Origin: Chitinophaga agrisoli
GTDB taxonomy: Bacteria; Bacteroidota; Bacteroidia; Chitinophagales; Chitinophagaceae
NCBI RefSeq assembly: GCF_008386695.1
Contig: NZ_VUOC01000004.1
Coordinates: 372,001-436,000, forward strand
DNA: 64,000 bases
Direction of reading: 5' to 3'
Positions within the stretch are counted from its first letter, which is position 1. Each line of letters starts with the position of its first letter. Below, in pieces: positions 7,645 through 17,298 of the stretch. The notes under the pieces are model-generated. The model was not told where the DNA came from and ran no database searches. It worked only from the letters and a program-made list of their open reading frames with translations. Both the position numbers and the translations under genes were made by a program.

Positions 7645-10404
7645 TTAGAATTTATAACGGGCGCCCAGCAGGTAGGTACGCTGGTAATAATCGCGGCGGA
7701 TCAGCACCCGGCCATCCGGCGACTGGTAAGGGATGGCCTTTGAATTGGTGTACGGTTTACGCACATACACCTCCATAGGCGTGTTCAGCAGGTTGTTAGC
7801 CTTGGCGAAGATGCCAAAATGGCCCAGCGATTTTTCCAGGGAGAAATCCATCTGCACAAAACCTTTCTGCCACTGGTCATCACCCAGGTACTGGGATACC
7901 ACCACTATCCGTTCACCGGTATAGTTGCCCGCCAGCTGCACATCCCAGCCATAGCGGCCGCTTTTGTACAGCAGGGTAAGGTTGCCGGTATGGGCCGCCT
8001 GGCCATACAGCGGGCGGGTCTCGTCTGCTGAGGAAGTAAAAATGTCTCCGTTATTAGCGGCCGTACGTACATAAATTGTCTTGGGCGTAGTAATAGAAGA
8101 ATGGGTATAGGTATAATTGGCCTTTATGCCAAACTGTTTAACGTATTTGATGAAGTCCAGCTCCAGGCCATAGTTATTGGCGTTACCAAAATTGCCCGGC
8201 ATATAGTACAGGAAATTGGAACGCGGCTCCAGCTGCAGGGTGAACTCGATAGGGTCTTTGATATGTTTATAAAAAACGCCTGCCATGAACTGCTCCGTAG
8301 CACGGGGGAAGAACTCATAACGCAGGTCTATATTGTCTGCAATGGCGTGTTTCAGGTCCGGGTTACCGGTTTCGCGGTACTCTTCCCTTACCACAGGGCC
8401 GGGCACCAGCTCAGAGAATCCCGGGCGGTTCACAGAGCGGAAATAAGAAGCGCGGATATTGGTCTTGTCCCAGGGCATAAAACGGAAGTGCAGGCTGGGC
8501 AATACATCTGTGTATACCTGGTGACCGGTGGGATTGTCTTCCCCAATGGGCGCCTTCATCGCATAACCCTGGTCTGTGTGCTCTGCCCGCGCGCCACCGG
8601 TCACTTCCAGGTGCGATGCGCTAACCTTGAACTGCAGGTAACCGGCGCCGGTTTTTTCAAAGGCAGTATAATTTAATGCGGAGCCTACGCTGCCACGGGG
8701 ATTATCCAGCGCCCAGGCAATATCCTTATAGTCTGTAAAATCAACCCCATATTGCGCCTGCAGGTTCTGCGGATGGAACTGGTAGTTGTTGTAGAAATTA
8801 TCCCGTTGCTTATCGCGGTAGAGCCCTCCTATCTTCCATTCTACCGGCAGGCTGGCTACAGGTTTGTTCCAGGTTAGGTTCAGATACCCCGCCAGGTCCC
8901 GGTCTGAGTTATGTTCCCAGCGGCGGGTGGCGTCTCCAACGTTGGTACGTTGCTGCACAAAATTCTCCTGTATACCAAACAAAGGGATAGTGGTGTTATC
9001 CGGTTGCGTTTGCGTAGCTTTTGAATAAACGGCAGACCATTGCAGCAACAGCTTATCCGCCAGGCGGTGATCGCCCTGCAGGGTGCTGTTATAGATCTGC
9101 TGCTGGGTAATACGGGACCGGGTCTTATAGCCCAGGGTAGCATTTCCTTTATCCGGGTCATAATCGCCAATGCTCAACTCCGTCTCCACCGCATCGCGTA
9201 CCTGTGTATTGGTAAGGCGCATATACGCATTATATAACTGCAGGCTGTTACGGCTGTTGATGCGGTAATCCAGTTTGGCATGCAGCCCATACCGCAGCTG
9301 CTCTTCAGAATACGCACGTTTCTCCATACTTGTTACCACTACCCCGCTGAGGGTATCCCTTTTATCCGTATCAAAGAACAGGCTGTTACTGCCCCGGTAA
9401 GTGTGCTGGTAACTGCCGGCTATGATCACCCCCAGGCGGTCATTCAGGAAACGGTTGCCGATGGAAAGGCCGCCTATCAGGTTAGGCATAGGGCGGCGCG
9501 TACTATAATCAGATGTAGCGTTATTAAAATCAGCGGCCGTGGCATTATATTGATTACCACGCAGCTCATAGGGCGATTTGAAATTAACCGCGCCCTTATT
9601 GAAGCTCAGAAAATCACGGTCAAAGAACAGCTCATTATACCCGGTACCAATATTGGCTTCTACAGACAGGTGATCCGGGGCGTCCTTCATCACCATGTTC
9701 ACGGCGCCGCCTACGGCATCGCCTTCCATAGAAGGCGTAAGGGCTTTATATACTTCCAGGCGGTCCAGCAGCTCTGAAGGGAAGATATCCAGCGGTACAT
9801 ACCGGTACTTATCATCCGGGCTGGGGATCTTAACCCCGTTTACCAGGGTATAGTTATAGCGTTTATCCATCCCCCGGAGAATAGCGTACTGTCCGTCACC
9901 ATTACTATTACGCTCAATGGAGATCCCGGACATGCGCTGGATCACATTGGCCACCGTCAGATCGGGCGACAGGCGGATGGCCTGGCCGGACACCACATTC
10001 ATCACCTGGGGAGCGTTCCTTTCTATCTGGCGGGCCGTACCCTCCGTGGCGTGGTTGGTTTTACCGGCTACCACTACTTCGTGCAGGGTCTTATCATGAT
10101 CTGCTTCCAGGTCTATATCTATATTAAGGGGCGCATCGCCGCTGATGGTCACTTCCTTTACCAGGGTCTTGTATCCCGCCAGGCTGATGCTGAGGTGGTA
10201 AGTACCCGCTGGCGCGTTCTTTATAATAAAGGAGCCGTCCAGACCGGAGATATCATGTAATCCTTTTTCTTCCAGCACAACGGTGGCGCCTATCAGTGGC
10301 TCATGAGAGGTTTGGTCTGCCACCCGTCCTTTTACCGGGCCTGCCAGGGCCTGCAGCGTACCTGCGATCACATAGAGAAGGATAAAAAATAATCTGCGGT
10401 GCAT
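7645..10404 (-). CDS. TonB-dependent outer-membrane receptor with carboxypeptidase-like N-domain
   Basis: A 919-residue protein starting at the ATG at 10404, which gives a proper signal peptide (MHRRLFFILLYVIAG...). An upstream ATG at 10455 would add a charged, promoter-overlapping leader. The N-domain (about 20-105) is CarboxypepD_reg-like: GRVADQTSHEPLIGATVVLEE, GLDGSFIIKNAPAGTYHLSIS. The plug follows with VSGQAIRLSPDLTVANVIQRM and LRGMDKRYNYTLVNG. The barrel ends in YLLGARYKF with the terminal Phe expected for outer-membrane insertion. Arrangement and length fit TonB receptors of Bacteroidota not paired with SusD. Downstream lie the beta-helix lipoprotein and phytase genes, so the cargo is probably phytate or an inositol phosphate (inferred). 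Confidence 0.93.
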   Translation of the reverse strand: MHRRLFFILLYVIAGTLQALAGPVKGRVADQTSHEPLIGATVVLEEKGLHDISGLDGSFIIKNAPAGTYHLSISLAGYKTLVKEVTISGDAPLNIDIDLEADHDKTLHEVVVAGKTNHATEGTARQIERNAPQVMNVVSGQAIRLSPDLTVANVIQRMSGISIERNSNGDGQYAILRGMDKRYNYTLVNGVKIPSPDDKYRYVPLDIFPSELLDRLEVYKALTPSMEGDAVGGAVNMVMKDAPDHLSVEANIGTGYNELFFDRDFLSFNKGAVNFKSPYELRGNQYNATAADFNNATSDYSTRRPMPNLIGGLSIGNRFLNDRLGVIIAGSYQHTYRGSNSLFFDTDKRDTLSGVVVTSMEKRAYSEEQLRYGLHAKLDYRINSRNSLQLYNAYMRLTNTQVRDAVETELSIGDYDPDKGNATLGYKTRSRITQQQIYNSTLQGDHRLADKLLLQWSAVYSKATQTQPDNTTIPLFGIQENFVQQRTNVGDATRRWEHNSDRDLAGYLNLTWNKPVASLPVEWKIGGLYRDKQRDNFYNNYQFHPQNLQAQYGVDFTDYKDIAWALDNPRGSVGSALNYTAFEKTGAGYLQFKVSASHLEVTGGARAEHTDQGYAMKAPIGEDNPTGHQVYTDVLPSLHFRFMPWDKTNIRASYFRSVNRPGFSELVPGPVVREEYRETGNPDLKHAIADNIDLRYEFFPRATEQFMAGVFYKHIKDPIEFTLQLEPRSNFLYYMPGNFGNANNYGLELDFIKYVKQFGIKANYTYTHSSITTPKTIYVRTAANNGDIFTSSADETRPLYGQAAHTGNLTLLYKSGRYGWDVQLAGNYTGERIVVVSQYLGDDQWQKGFVQMDFSLEKSLGHFGIFAKANNLLNTPMEVYVRKPYTNSKAIPYQSPDGRVLIRRDYYQRTYLLGARYKF

Positions 10405-10424
10405 AGTGGATTTTTTTGACCGGA

Positions 10425-10455
10425 CAAAGGTGCATTTGCCAGCATGCAAACCCAA
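10425..10455 (-). promoter_or_regulatory. Probable Bacteroidota promoter for the TonB-receptor operon
   Basis: On the minus strand TTG (10453-10455), a 20-nt spacer, then CACCTTTG (10425-10432) match the TTG / TAnnTTTG pattern with one mismatch in the -7 element. It lies about 20 bp before the chosen ATG, which supports that start over the longer one. Confidence 0.5.
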
Positions 10456-10662
10456 CTTTAGGGCGTGAACAAAAAGGAAGCAGCGTTACAGATCAAGGAA
10501 ACAGGAAGGCAACAATGTGAACAATGGCATCTTAACAAACTGATAATCAACTGTAACTTCCGTAACAAAATGGACATTAACTTAATGTTAAGGGGCAACA
10601 ATTTGTAGCTTGGAAACCGTTTTGTTAACACTCCGGTAATATGGATGCGCGTCCTTTGTTTT

Positions 10663-12255
10663 ATGAAAACAAGGTTCCTGATTGTCAGCTTCCTGTGCTT
10701 TATTTCCCTGCGCCTTTTTGCCCAGGAGGAACTTACATTGAAACTGCGCCAGTTTGAACAGGTTACGGAAACGCCCCTGCCCTTGCGGGACTCCTCCTTT
10801 CTGGCGCTGAAGGAAGCTTATAATAAGGCGCTGGAAGAGAAAGATCTGGTAACCGCCGCCCTCTGCCTGCAGCAAATGGGCCATACCTGCTACCACCTGG
10901 GGCATTATCCCCAGGCCCTGGACTACCACCTGCAGGCGGCCAACCTGTTCCGGGCCACCGGTAAAAAGGAACTGCTGGCAGATAACCTGAACGATGTGGG
11001 TATCTTATATTATTATAGCCGGCAGCGTAACCTGGCCCGTGCCCAGTACGACGAAGCCCTCTCTATCTATAAGGAGCTCCATAATAAGACGGGCATGGCG
11101 GAGACCTATGGAAAAATAGGCCACCTGTATGAGAAAAACCAGCGGTATGACAGCGCCTTCTTCTTCCAGCGCCAGGCCCTCACCCATTATCTCCAGGCGG
11201 ATGATAAAAAGGGGATGGCCAAGATCTACGAAAATATTGGCAGCATATACGAAGACCTGGAGAAATATGACTCCGCCGGGCATTATTTCCGGCAGGCGCT
11301 GACCTTAGACCAGCAAACGGGGGATTATATTGCCAGCATAGAGGTGTTGAATAACCTGGGCGATGTGCTCCGCAAAACAGGCCGCTACCGCGAAGGGCTG
11401 GCACAGACCCGGCAGGCCCTTGACCTGGCCCTGGTCACCAATGAGCAGTACCAGCTCAGCGGCGCCTACCGCGATATATCCCGCTGTTATAACCTCCTGG
11501 GCATCAACGATAGCGCCTATTATTACCTGGAGCTGAGCCGCAAACACCTGCTGGATATCTACTCCCGCGAAAGCAGCAAACAGGTGGCCCTGCTGCAGAC
11601 CGTATACGATATGGAGAAAAAGAACCATGAAATCGAGCGCCTGCAGAACGCCCGCAAGATGAATGGGGTGATTGGCGTGGCGGTGGTGATCGTGATTGCC
11701 CTGCTGATCGTATTAGGCACGGTGATCATCAGCCGGCAACGCCTGCGGATGCGGCATGCGCAGATACTTGCAGAACAGGACCGCCGGTCCTGGGAAACGC
11801 AGCAACAGAATATGCAAACAGAACTGGAGAACCGTAAACTGGAGTTGACCACGCATACCCTGCATATCATCGAAAAGAACCAGCTGCTGGAAGAGTTACG
11901 GAACCGCCTTGATGAGCTGGTGAAAGATGACCGCCGCGATCAGAAAAAACAGCTGAAACAATTACATCAGCAGATCAACCACAGCTTCCATCATGACGGG
12001 TATTGGGAACAGTTCCGGGATATGTTTGAGCAGGTGCATCAGACATTCTATAATAACCTCAAACAGTGTTGTGATAGTTTAACGCCAGGTGACCTGCGGC
12101 TGGTAGCGTTATTAAAAATGAATTTACCCTCCGGGGATATTGCCACCTTACTATCAATATCGCCTGATAGTTTACGCGTAATGCGGTACCGCCTGCGGAA
12201 GAAATTGAATATGGAACAGGGCGAAAGCCTGACCGCGTTTATACAGTCGCTCTAA
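10663..12255 (+). CDS. TPR-repeat membrane sensor with C-terminal LuxR-like HTH
   Basis: A 530-residue protein. I use the ATG at 10663, which gives a clean signal peptide (MKTRFLIVSFLCFISLRLFA). About eight tetratricopeptide repeats follow, for example ALCLQQMGHTCYHLGHYPQAL and KIYENIGSIYEDLEKYDSA. A single transmembrane helix is near 333-357, then a coiled-coil segment. The C-terminal helix-turn-helix is LTPGDLRLVALLKMNLPSGD followed by IATLLSISPDSLRVMRYRLRKKL. This layout (periplasmic TPRs, membrane helix, cytoplasmic HTH) is common in Bacteroidota and resembles one-component transcription regulators. It is divergent from the TonB-receptor operon by 258 bp and may regulate it; that link is inferred. 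Confidence 0.87.
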   Translation: MKTRFLIVSFLCFISLRLFAQEELTLKLRQFEQVTETPLPLRDSSFLALKEAYNKALEEKDLVTAALCLQQMGHTCYHLGHYPQALDYHLQAANLFRATGKKELLADNLNDVGILYYYSRQRNLARAQYDEALSIYKELHNKTGMAETYGKIGHLYEKNQRYDSAFFFQRQALTHYLQADDKKGMAKIYENIGSIYEDLEKYDSAGHYFRQALTLDQQTGDYIASIEVLNNLGDVLRKTGRYREGLAQTRQALDLALVTNEQYQLSGAYRDISRCYNLLGINDSAYYYLELSRKHLLDIYSRESSKQVALLQTVYDMEKKNHEIERLQNARKMNGVIGVAVVIVIALLIVLGTVIISRQRLRMRHAQILAEQDRRSWETQQQNMQTELENRKLELTTHTLHIIEKNQLLEELRNRLDELVKDDRRDQKKQLKQLHQQINHSFHHDGYWEQFRDMFEQVHQTFYNNLKQCCDSLTPGDLRLVALLKMNLPSGDIATLLSISPDSLRVMRYRLRKKLNMEQGESLTAFIQSL

Positions 12256-12267
12256 AATCTATTGTTA

Positions 12268-13413
12268 TCACCATTGCCCCTGTGCGCCGCCACCGCCGCC
12301 CGTACCACCGCCAAATTCAAAACCGCTGCCCGGCGGTGTAACAGGCGGTGTAAAAGATTCCGTGATCACCAGTGACTCCGCGTTGGCAGCCCGCTTTTCA
12401 TCTTCCTCCCGCAGATGCTCCGGAGAATAACTTGTAAAACCATGCCGCGGTATGTGCAGATACCGGATCAGGGAATAGGCGATACCGATAAGCGCAATGC
12501 CGCCCAGTGTAAGCTCCACTTCCAGCCGGCCAAGATGATAGTATGATTTGAAGGTAAGGATAGAAGCCGCTATCAATACCAGGCCAGTGCGTAGCAGGAT
12601 AGCATCCTTTTTACGGATCCCAATAATAAGATAGATAAGCGGCAGCGCCGTGGTACAGGTCCAGTAGAACCAGCCGCCGGGGAGGGATATTTGCGGGTCA
12701 TGATCCGGCCACAGCAGGTTCAGGGCTATTTCACGGGCCACCCAATAGTTACCGGCAGTGTAAAGGATCACCAGGGTGGTGATCTCCACGATGGTGGCGC
12801 ACGAGGCGTAATGGCGCAGCGATCCCTGCCAGCTGTCCTTGAACAGATATTTCACCACCGCATAGATAATAGCTGCCGCTATCATGACGATAAACGACAG
12901 ATGGAATGCATAAAATAATATACCCATGATCGCTATAGTGGCTATTATGCTCATACCCTGATCCGCAAAGCGCATCACCGCATACAGGCTGATGATGGAA
13001 GCCGTCAGGCAGTTAACCGCTTCGCTATCCGAATAACAGCCGGCCATCATCAGGCCGCAGCTGCACCATAACAGCGCATCATCCACCCCGGACCGGTGAT
13101 GTTTATGGGCGTACACCATATATTCAAGGGCTGCGTAACTCAGTATCGACATTATTACAAAGAACACGCGCCAGGTATCATCAGCGCTTCTTAAAAACAT
13201 TAGCGCCAGCAGCGCACATGCAAAGCAAACAATAGCGGTGGTCAGCAGGAAAAGCCCTATACGGATAAAGATATTGGGCGTATAAAAACTTGCAGGATAA
13301 GTATTTTTGATATGCGTCTTTTCCTCGCCACTGAGAAGGCCGTGATGGAAAGCGGCGCTTACTTCTTCCTGCAGAGCGGCGTTATCCAGCCCTGTACGGT
13401 TATATGCCAGCAT
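12268..13413 (-). CDS. Polytopic membrane protein, DUF4401-like, with Gly-rich tail
   Basis: A 381-residue protein with about ten hydrophobic segments, such as IGLFLLTTAIVCFACALLAL and LVLIAASILTF. It ends in a low-complexity GFEFGGGTGGGGGAQGQW tail that resembles TPM-domain membrane proteins. The start ATG (13411-13413) lies inside the end of the upstream gene, giving a 14-bp overlap that indicates translational coupling. I read it as a DUF4401-type partner of the preceding DUF2157 protein, a pairing seen in many Bacteroidota. Function unknown. Confidence 0.65.
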   Translation of the reverse strand: MLAYNRTGLDNAALQEEVSAAFHHGLLSGEEKTHIKNTYPASFYTPNIFIRIGLFLLTTAIVCFACALLALMFLRSADDTWRVFFVIMSILSYAALEYMVYAHKHHRSGVDDALLWCSCGLMMAGCYSDSEAVNCLTASIISLYAVMRFADQGMSIIATIAIMGILFYAFHLSFIVMIAAAIIYAVVKYLFKDSWQGSLRHYASCATIVEITTLVILYTAGNYWVAREIALNLLWPDHDPQISLPGGWFYWTCTTALPLIYLIIGIRKKDAILLRTGLVLIAASILTFKSYYHLGRLEVELTLGGIALIGIAYSLIRYLHIPRHGFTSYSPEHLREEDEKRAANAESLVITESFTPPVTPPGSGFEFGGGTGGGGGAQGQW

Positions 13414-14392
13414 TTTCTTTGATCTTTTTGTTTTGATGGATAAGGAACCGGATCAGCCCAAAAGCGGAACCAATATAATACACCAGCAGCAGGCTAAGGG
13501 AACCTTCATCTGTGCCATGCATAGCGCTGATCACCAGGTTAAATACCACATATCCCAACGCGATATAACTGTAAATAGTAAGGATCAGTATAAAATAAAA
13601 AGAGTGCTGGCGGCGGGCGTCCAGGTAACAATAGCAGGCAAAGGCCGCCAACAGCAGGAACCAGAGCGTGTAGGTCTGGCGGAAATGGAACATAGCCGAT
13701 AACAGCGCTATGAACAGCACATGCACGCCAAAATTAAGATACGTGAAACGGAAATGTTGTTTACGCTTCCAGCGGGCCGTAAGCTCCCCGGTCACGATCA
13801 GCAATACTCCCAATGCAATGGCAATATAGATGATCGTTTCACTGTTAAAATCATTCTCCTTTAATAACCGCAACGGCGTTACCACAATACCCATCCAGGC
13901 GGCCAGGTTAGTGATGGCCAGGCTTAGCACACCCAGGTGATCAAAATAATACGCGCAAAAGAACAGCACCACCAGCGGTATAAAGCCGGCTATACGCGGG
14001 TGCGGCCCAAACACGGTATATTGATACTGGAGGTATGCGATAAACGAAACAAAAGTGAGGCATGCCAGCAAAAGCAGGTAATCAGAAAGTACGCCGGCGG
14101 CCGGTACCTTATTCCAGGAAAAAGGCTGCTTATGTTTATAACAGTAATAGAAACAACCGGCGCTTACCGCTGCGATGAATGCCAGGATGGCCTGGTGACC
14201 AATGGTATCAATGTTTTTATATATCAGGATACCAAGGCCGGTGCTTAACAGGGATACGCCCAGGTATAATAACACCTTGAGCTCCCAATGCACGGAGAAC
14301 AAACGACGGGCAGCTGCCATCCTTATGCGTTCAAAGCTGGTATCAGCGATGAGGCCTTCCTGGTGAAGCCTTTCAAATATGCGTAGATCCAT
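13400..14392 (-). CDS. DUF2157 domain membrane protein
   Basis: A 330-residue protein starting at the ATG at 14392 (MDLRIFERLHQEGLI). A longer in-frame start at 14455 would add a Cys-rich leader and is not preferred. The N-terminal soluble helices (HQEGLIADTSFERI) followed by VLLYLGVSLLSTGLGILIYKN and a series of transmembrane helices are characteristic of DUF2157. The downstream membrane-protein gene overlaps it by 14 bp. Role unknown; no catalytic motif is visible. Confidence 0.75.
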   Translation of the reverse strand: MDLRIFERLHQEGLIADTSFERIRMAAARRLFSVHWELKVLLYLGVSLLSTGLGILIYKNIDTIGHQAILAFIAAVSAGCFYYCYKHKQPFSWNKVPAAGVLSDYLLLLACLTFVSFIAYLQYQYTVFGPHPRIAGFIPLVVLFFCAYYFDHLGVLSLAITNLAAWMGIVVTPLRLLKENDFNSETIIYIAIALGVLLIVTGELTARWKRKQHFRFTYLNFGVHVLFIALLSAMFHFRQTYTLWFLLLAAFACYCYLDARRQHSFYFILILTIYSYIALGYVVFNLVISAMHGTDEGSLSLLLVYYIGSAFGLIRFLIHQNKKIKENAGI

Positions 14393-14465
14393 TTGGGCGC
14401 AATATAGAAAAAAAAGGCAGGCTATATTGCCACTAAAGGGGGATTTCCCCACCATATTCTTTTCC

Positions 14466-14473
14466 TACTTTTG
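14466..14473 (+). promoter_or_regulatory. Candidate -7 element upstream of the SprB-repeat gene
   Basis: TACTTTTG is an exact match to the Bacteroidota -7 consensus TAnnTTTG. No convincing -33 TTG is seen at the usual spacing. It lies 119 bp before the chosen start of the SprB-repeat gene. A 7-bp inverted repeat (14474-14480 with 14491-14497) follows immediately and would fall at the mRNA 5' end. Confidence 0.4.
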
Positions 14474-14591
14474 ATCCCGCCGCAGTTGATGCGGGATTTA
14501 TTACTATCCTATGCCATTACCCAGGGTACGTCAGAAAACCCAGCCTGGGACCTTTATTGAACCTAAACCAGGCCCGTGCCGCATAGCGGCA

Positions 14592-17279
14592 ATGTCATTT
14601 CTATTATTATTTCCGCTTTTTCTATTTACGACCTATACATATGCGCAAGAGCTGCCAGACAGCTCTGCCATTCCGGTACTAACGGTTACGCATACAGATG
14701 TTTTATGCAACGGAGGTAATGATGGCAGCATTACGGTGACTGCCAGCGGCGGACAACCGCCTTACCGCTATAGTAAGGACAAGGGATACAGCTGGCAGCA
14801 GACCGCCAGCTTTGATAAACTGTCAACCGGTAATTATACCCTCATTGCAATGGATGGAAACGGGCAAACAGCCAGCGCTACAGTGGCGGTCAAAGCGCCC
14901 TCCCCCATCACAGCCACCATCCGTATCACCCATGTAAGCTGTTACGGTAAAGCCAATGGTACCATCACCGTGCAGGCCACCGGCGGCAGCGGTAATTTTA
15001 TGTACAGCAAGGATAAAGGCGTTACCTGGCAGCCATCGGCCCGGTTTAAGGACCTGGGCCCCGGAGACTATGGCGTACTGGCCAGGGATCAGCATGGCTG
15101 CCTGGGCGGCCAGTGGGTCACCATCACGGAGCCGCCGGCCTTTACCATGCGTACGGAGCAACGGGACGCCAGCTGTTATGCCTATTCAGATGGCAGTATC
15201 CGGGTAGATGCACAGGGTGGCATTCCTCCCTATCAATACAGTAATAACAATGGCCTTAGCTGGCAGGAAACGCCGCTTTTCAACGGCATATCCGCCGGCG
15301 AGTATCCGTTACTGGTAAAAGACAGCACCGGTTGCCTGCTTAGTAGCGGGATCACTTTACAGGAGCCTCCCCTCGTGAAGATAGACAGCGTAACGGCCAT
15401 ATTTGATAATCCCGCTTATTCCAGCATCATCATTAATGCAACAGGCGGCATACCTGCATACGCCTATACTATATACCCCGGGCGGGGATGGCAGCCAGCC
15501 GCCCGGTTTGACACGCTCCCGGCTGGCAGTTACGCAGCCTATGTGAAAGATCAACACCAATGCGGCTCTACCCTGAACATAACGCTGGCCAGCACACCCG
15601 CACTGCAGATGAAGATCGAAAGTTGGAGCGCCGGCTGTTATCAATCGCCCAATGCCGCTATTAATATCTATATGCAAGGCGGAGCCGCACCTTACAGGTA
15701 TAGTGCGGATAGTGGCCTTACCTGGCAAAGCAATGCCAATTTCCTGCGTAAGGCAGGCGTTTACCAGGTAGTGGTGATGGACGCCAGCGCCAACCGTGTA
15801 GGCGCTAAAGTGACCCTCACTGAGCCCAGCCAGCTAACGGCCCGCCTGGAAGGCGAGGATATCAGCTGCCGCGGCGCATCCAATGGCAGTATCAACGTTA
15901 TCGCCAGCGGCGGTATTATGCCTTATAAATACAGCATTAACAAAGGCGCTACCTGGCAAAGCAGCGCCAGCTTCGTTGGGTTACCCGGCGGCGGCTATAC
16001 AATCCTTATCAGGGACCGCAATAGTTGTGAGACAAGCGCGCAGCTGCAGCTTACAGAGCCGGAACGGCTAGGTTTAAAGGCACAGAGCATCGCTGCTACC
16101 TGCTATGGCAAGCCAGATGGACGCATCACCTTGACCAGCAGTGGCGGTACCCCTCCCTATCAATACAGCAAAGACCTCGGAAAAACCTGGGAGGACGCGG
16201 CCCTGTTCACCCAATTGAGCGCCGGCGTTTACCGCATACAGGTACGGGACCACAATGGATGTGAAGACAGCGTACAGATCCAGGTACAGCAACCCCTGCA
16301 GATAAGCGCAAATCCCGCCGTACAAATGGTCAGCTGCTACGGTGCCGGCGATGGGCGTATCATCCTCTCGCCCAAAGGGGGCACGGCGCCCTATACCTAC
16401 CGTATGGATAACGGCGAATGGCAGACCGCCAATAATTACAGCCCCCTGGCGCCAGGTCTTTTCCCCATCAGCATAAAAGACAGCCACGGCTGCATTCAAT
16501 CCGCCAATGTGCGCGTTACCCAGCCGGATTCGCTGGAGCTGGCCCTGGTATATGCCAAAAACGGCTGCTCCTACATAGGCGGACAACTGGAAGTAAAAGC
16601 CGGCGGCGGTACCCAGCCCTACACTTATACGCTGGCGGGCACAGGAGACAGCAGCAGCAACGGCACTTTTGCGGCGCTGGCCGCAGGCCGGTACAATCCG
16701 GTAGTAACGGATAAAAACGGATGTACCGCCACGGCGCCGGCGGCGGACATAGAGATCTCCCCGGAATTGCGCCTGATCCTGGATGAAAAACAGGATATGC
16801 AGTGCGATGGCATTCATAAAGGCGGCGCGCGGCTGCATGCGGAAGGCGGATCATCTCCCTTACGCTTCACCATCAACGAACAGGCCTATGCGCCGGGCAG
16901 CAATACAGGCCCGTTGGACAATGGCCCTTATACCGCGCTGGTCACAGATAAAAATGGCTGTGCCGCCGTACAGCGTTTTGATATAAACTTGCTGAATGAA
17001 GGTTGCGAGCTAACCATGCCCACCGGGTTTTCCCCTAACGATGATGGCCTGAACGATGTTTTCCGGCCGGCGCTGTATGGTAATATACGCGCCTATCAGC
17101 TGCAGCTGTTTAATGCCTGGGGCAATCTCCTGTTCTCCAGCAATGATCCTGCAACCGGCTGGGATGGTACTTTTAAAGGACACCGGCAGGCGGTGGCCAG
17201 TTATGTATGGATAGCGCGGTATACTAATTATCTTGGACAGCCGGTGGTACGAAGCGGGGTGGTAACCCTGGTACGGTAA
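14592..17279 (+). CDS. SprB-repeat surface protein with T9SS type-B (CHU_C) sorting domain
   Basis: An 895-residue protein starting at 14592 with a signal peptide (MSFLLLFPLFLFTTYTYAQ). An in-frame ATG at 14511 would add 27 unrelated residues. The body has about ten SprB-type repeats of 75-80 residues, each of the form SCYGKxDGxIxVxASGGxPPYxYSxDxGxxWQ. The last 90 residues (about 805-895) carry TGFSPNDDGLNDVF and WDGTFKG, the gliding-motility-associated CHU_C domain that directs export and cell-surface attachment by the type IX system. SprB itself is the mobile gliding adhesin of Flavobacterium johnsoniae. This protein is much smaller and probably an adhesin. Confidence 0.9.
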   Translation: MSFLLLFPLFLFTTYTYAQELPDSSAIPVLTVTHTDVLCNGGNDGSITVTASGGQPPYRYSKDKGYSWQQTASFDKLSTGNYTLIAMDGNGQTASATVAVKAPSPITATIRITHVSCYGKANGTITVQATGGSGNFMYSKDKGVTWQPSARFKDLGPGDYGVLARDQHGCLGGQWVTITEPPAFTMRTEQRDASCYAYSDGSIRVDAQGGIPPYQYSNNNGLSWQETPLFNGISAGEYPLLVKDSTGCLLSSGITLQEPPLVKIDSVTAIFDNPAYSSIIINATGGIPAYAYTIYPGRGWQPAARFDTLPAGSYAAYVKDQHQCGSTLNITLASTPALQMKIESWSAGCYQSPNAAINIYMQGGAAPYRYSADSGLTWQSNANFLRKAGVYQVVVMDASANRVGAKVTLTEPSQLTARLEGEDISCRGASNGSINVIASGGIMPYKYSINKGATWQSSASFVGLPGGGYTILIRDRNSCETSAQLQLTEPERLGLKAQSIAATCYGKPDGRITLTSSGGTPPYQYSKDLGKTWEDAALFTQLSAGVYRIQVRDHNGCEDSVQIQVQQPLQISANPAVQMVSCYGAGDGRIILSPKGGTAPYTYRMDNGEWQTANNYSPLAPGLFPISIKDSHGCIQSANVRVTQPDSLELALVYAKNGCSYIGGQLEVKAGGGTQPYTYTLAGTGDSSSNGTFAALAAGRYNPVVTDKNGCTATAPAADIEISPELRLILDEKQDMQCDGIHKGGARLHAEGGSSPLRFTINEQAYAPGSNTGPLDNGPYTALVTDKNGCAAVQRFDINLLNEGCELTMPTGFSPNDDGLNDVFRPALYGNIRAYQLQLFNAWGNLLFSSNDPATGWDGTFKGHRQAVASYVWIARYTNYLGQPVVRSGVVTLVR

Positions 17280-17298
17280 CCCTGAAAATTTCCGCTTA

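Noticed and set aside
14650-16990. Periodic repeats that could suggest a CRISPR array or satellite
   Set aside because: The periodicity is 220-240 bp, diverged at DNA level and in frame; it is due to SprB protein repeats. The same applies to 46.9-50.8 kb.
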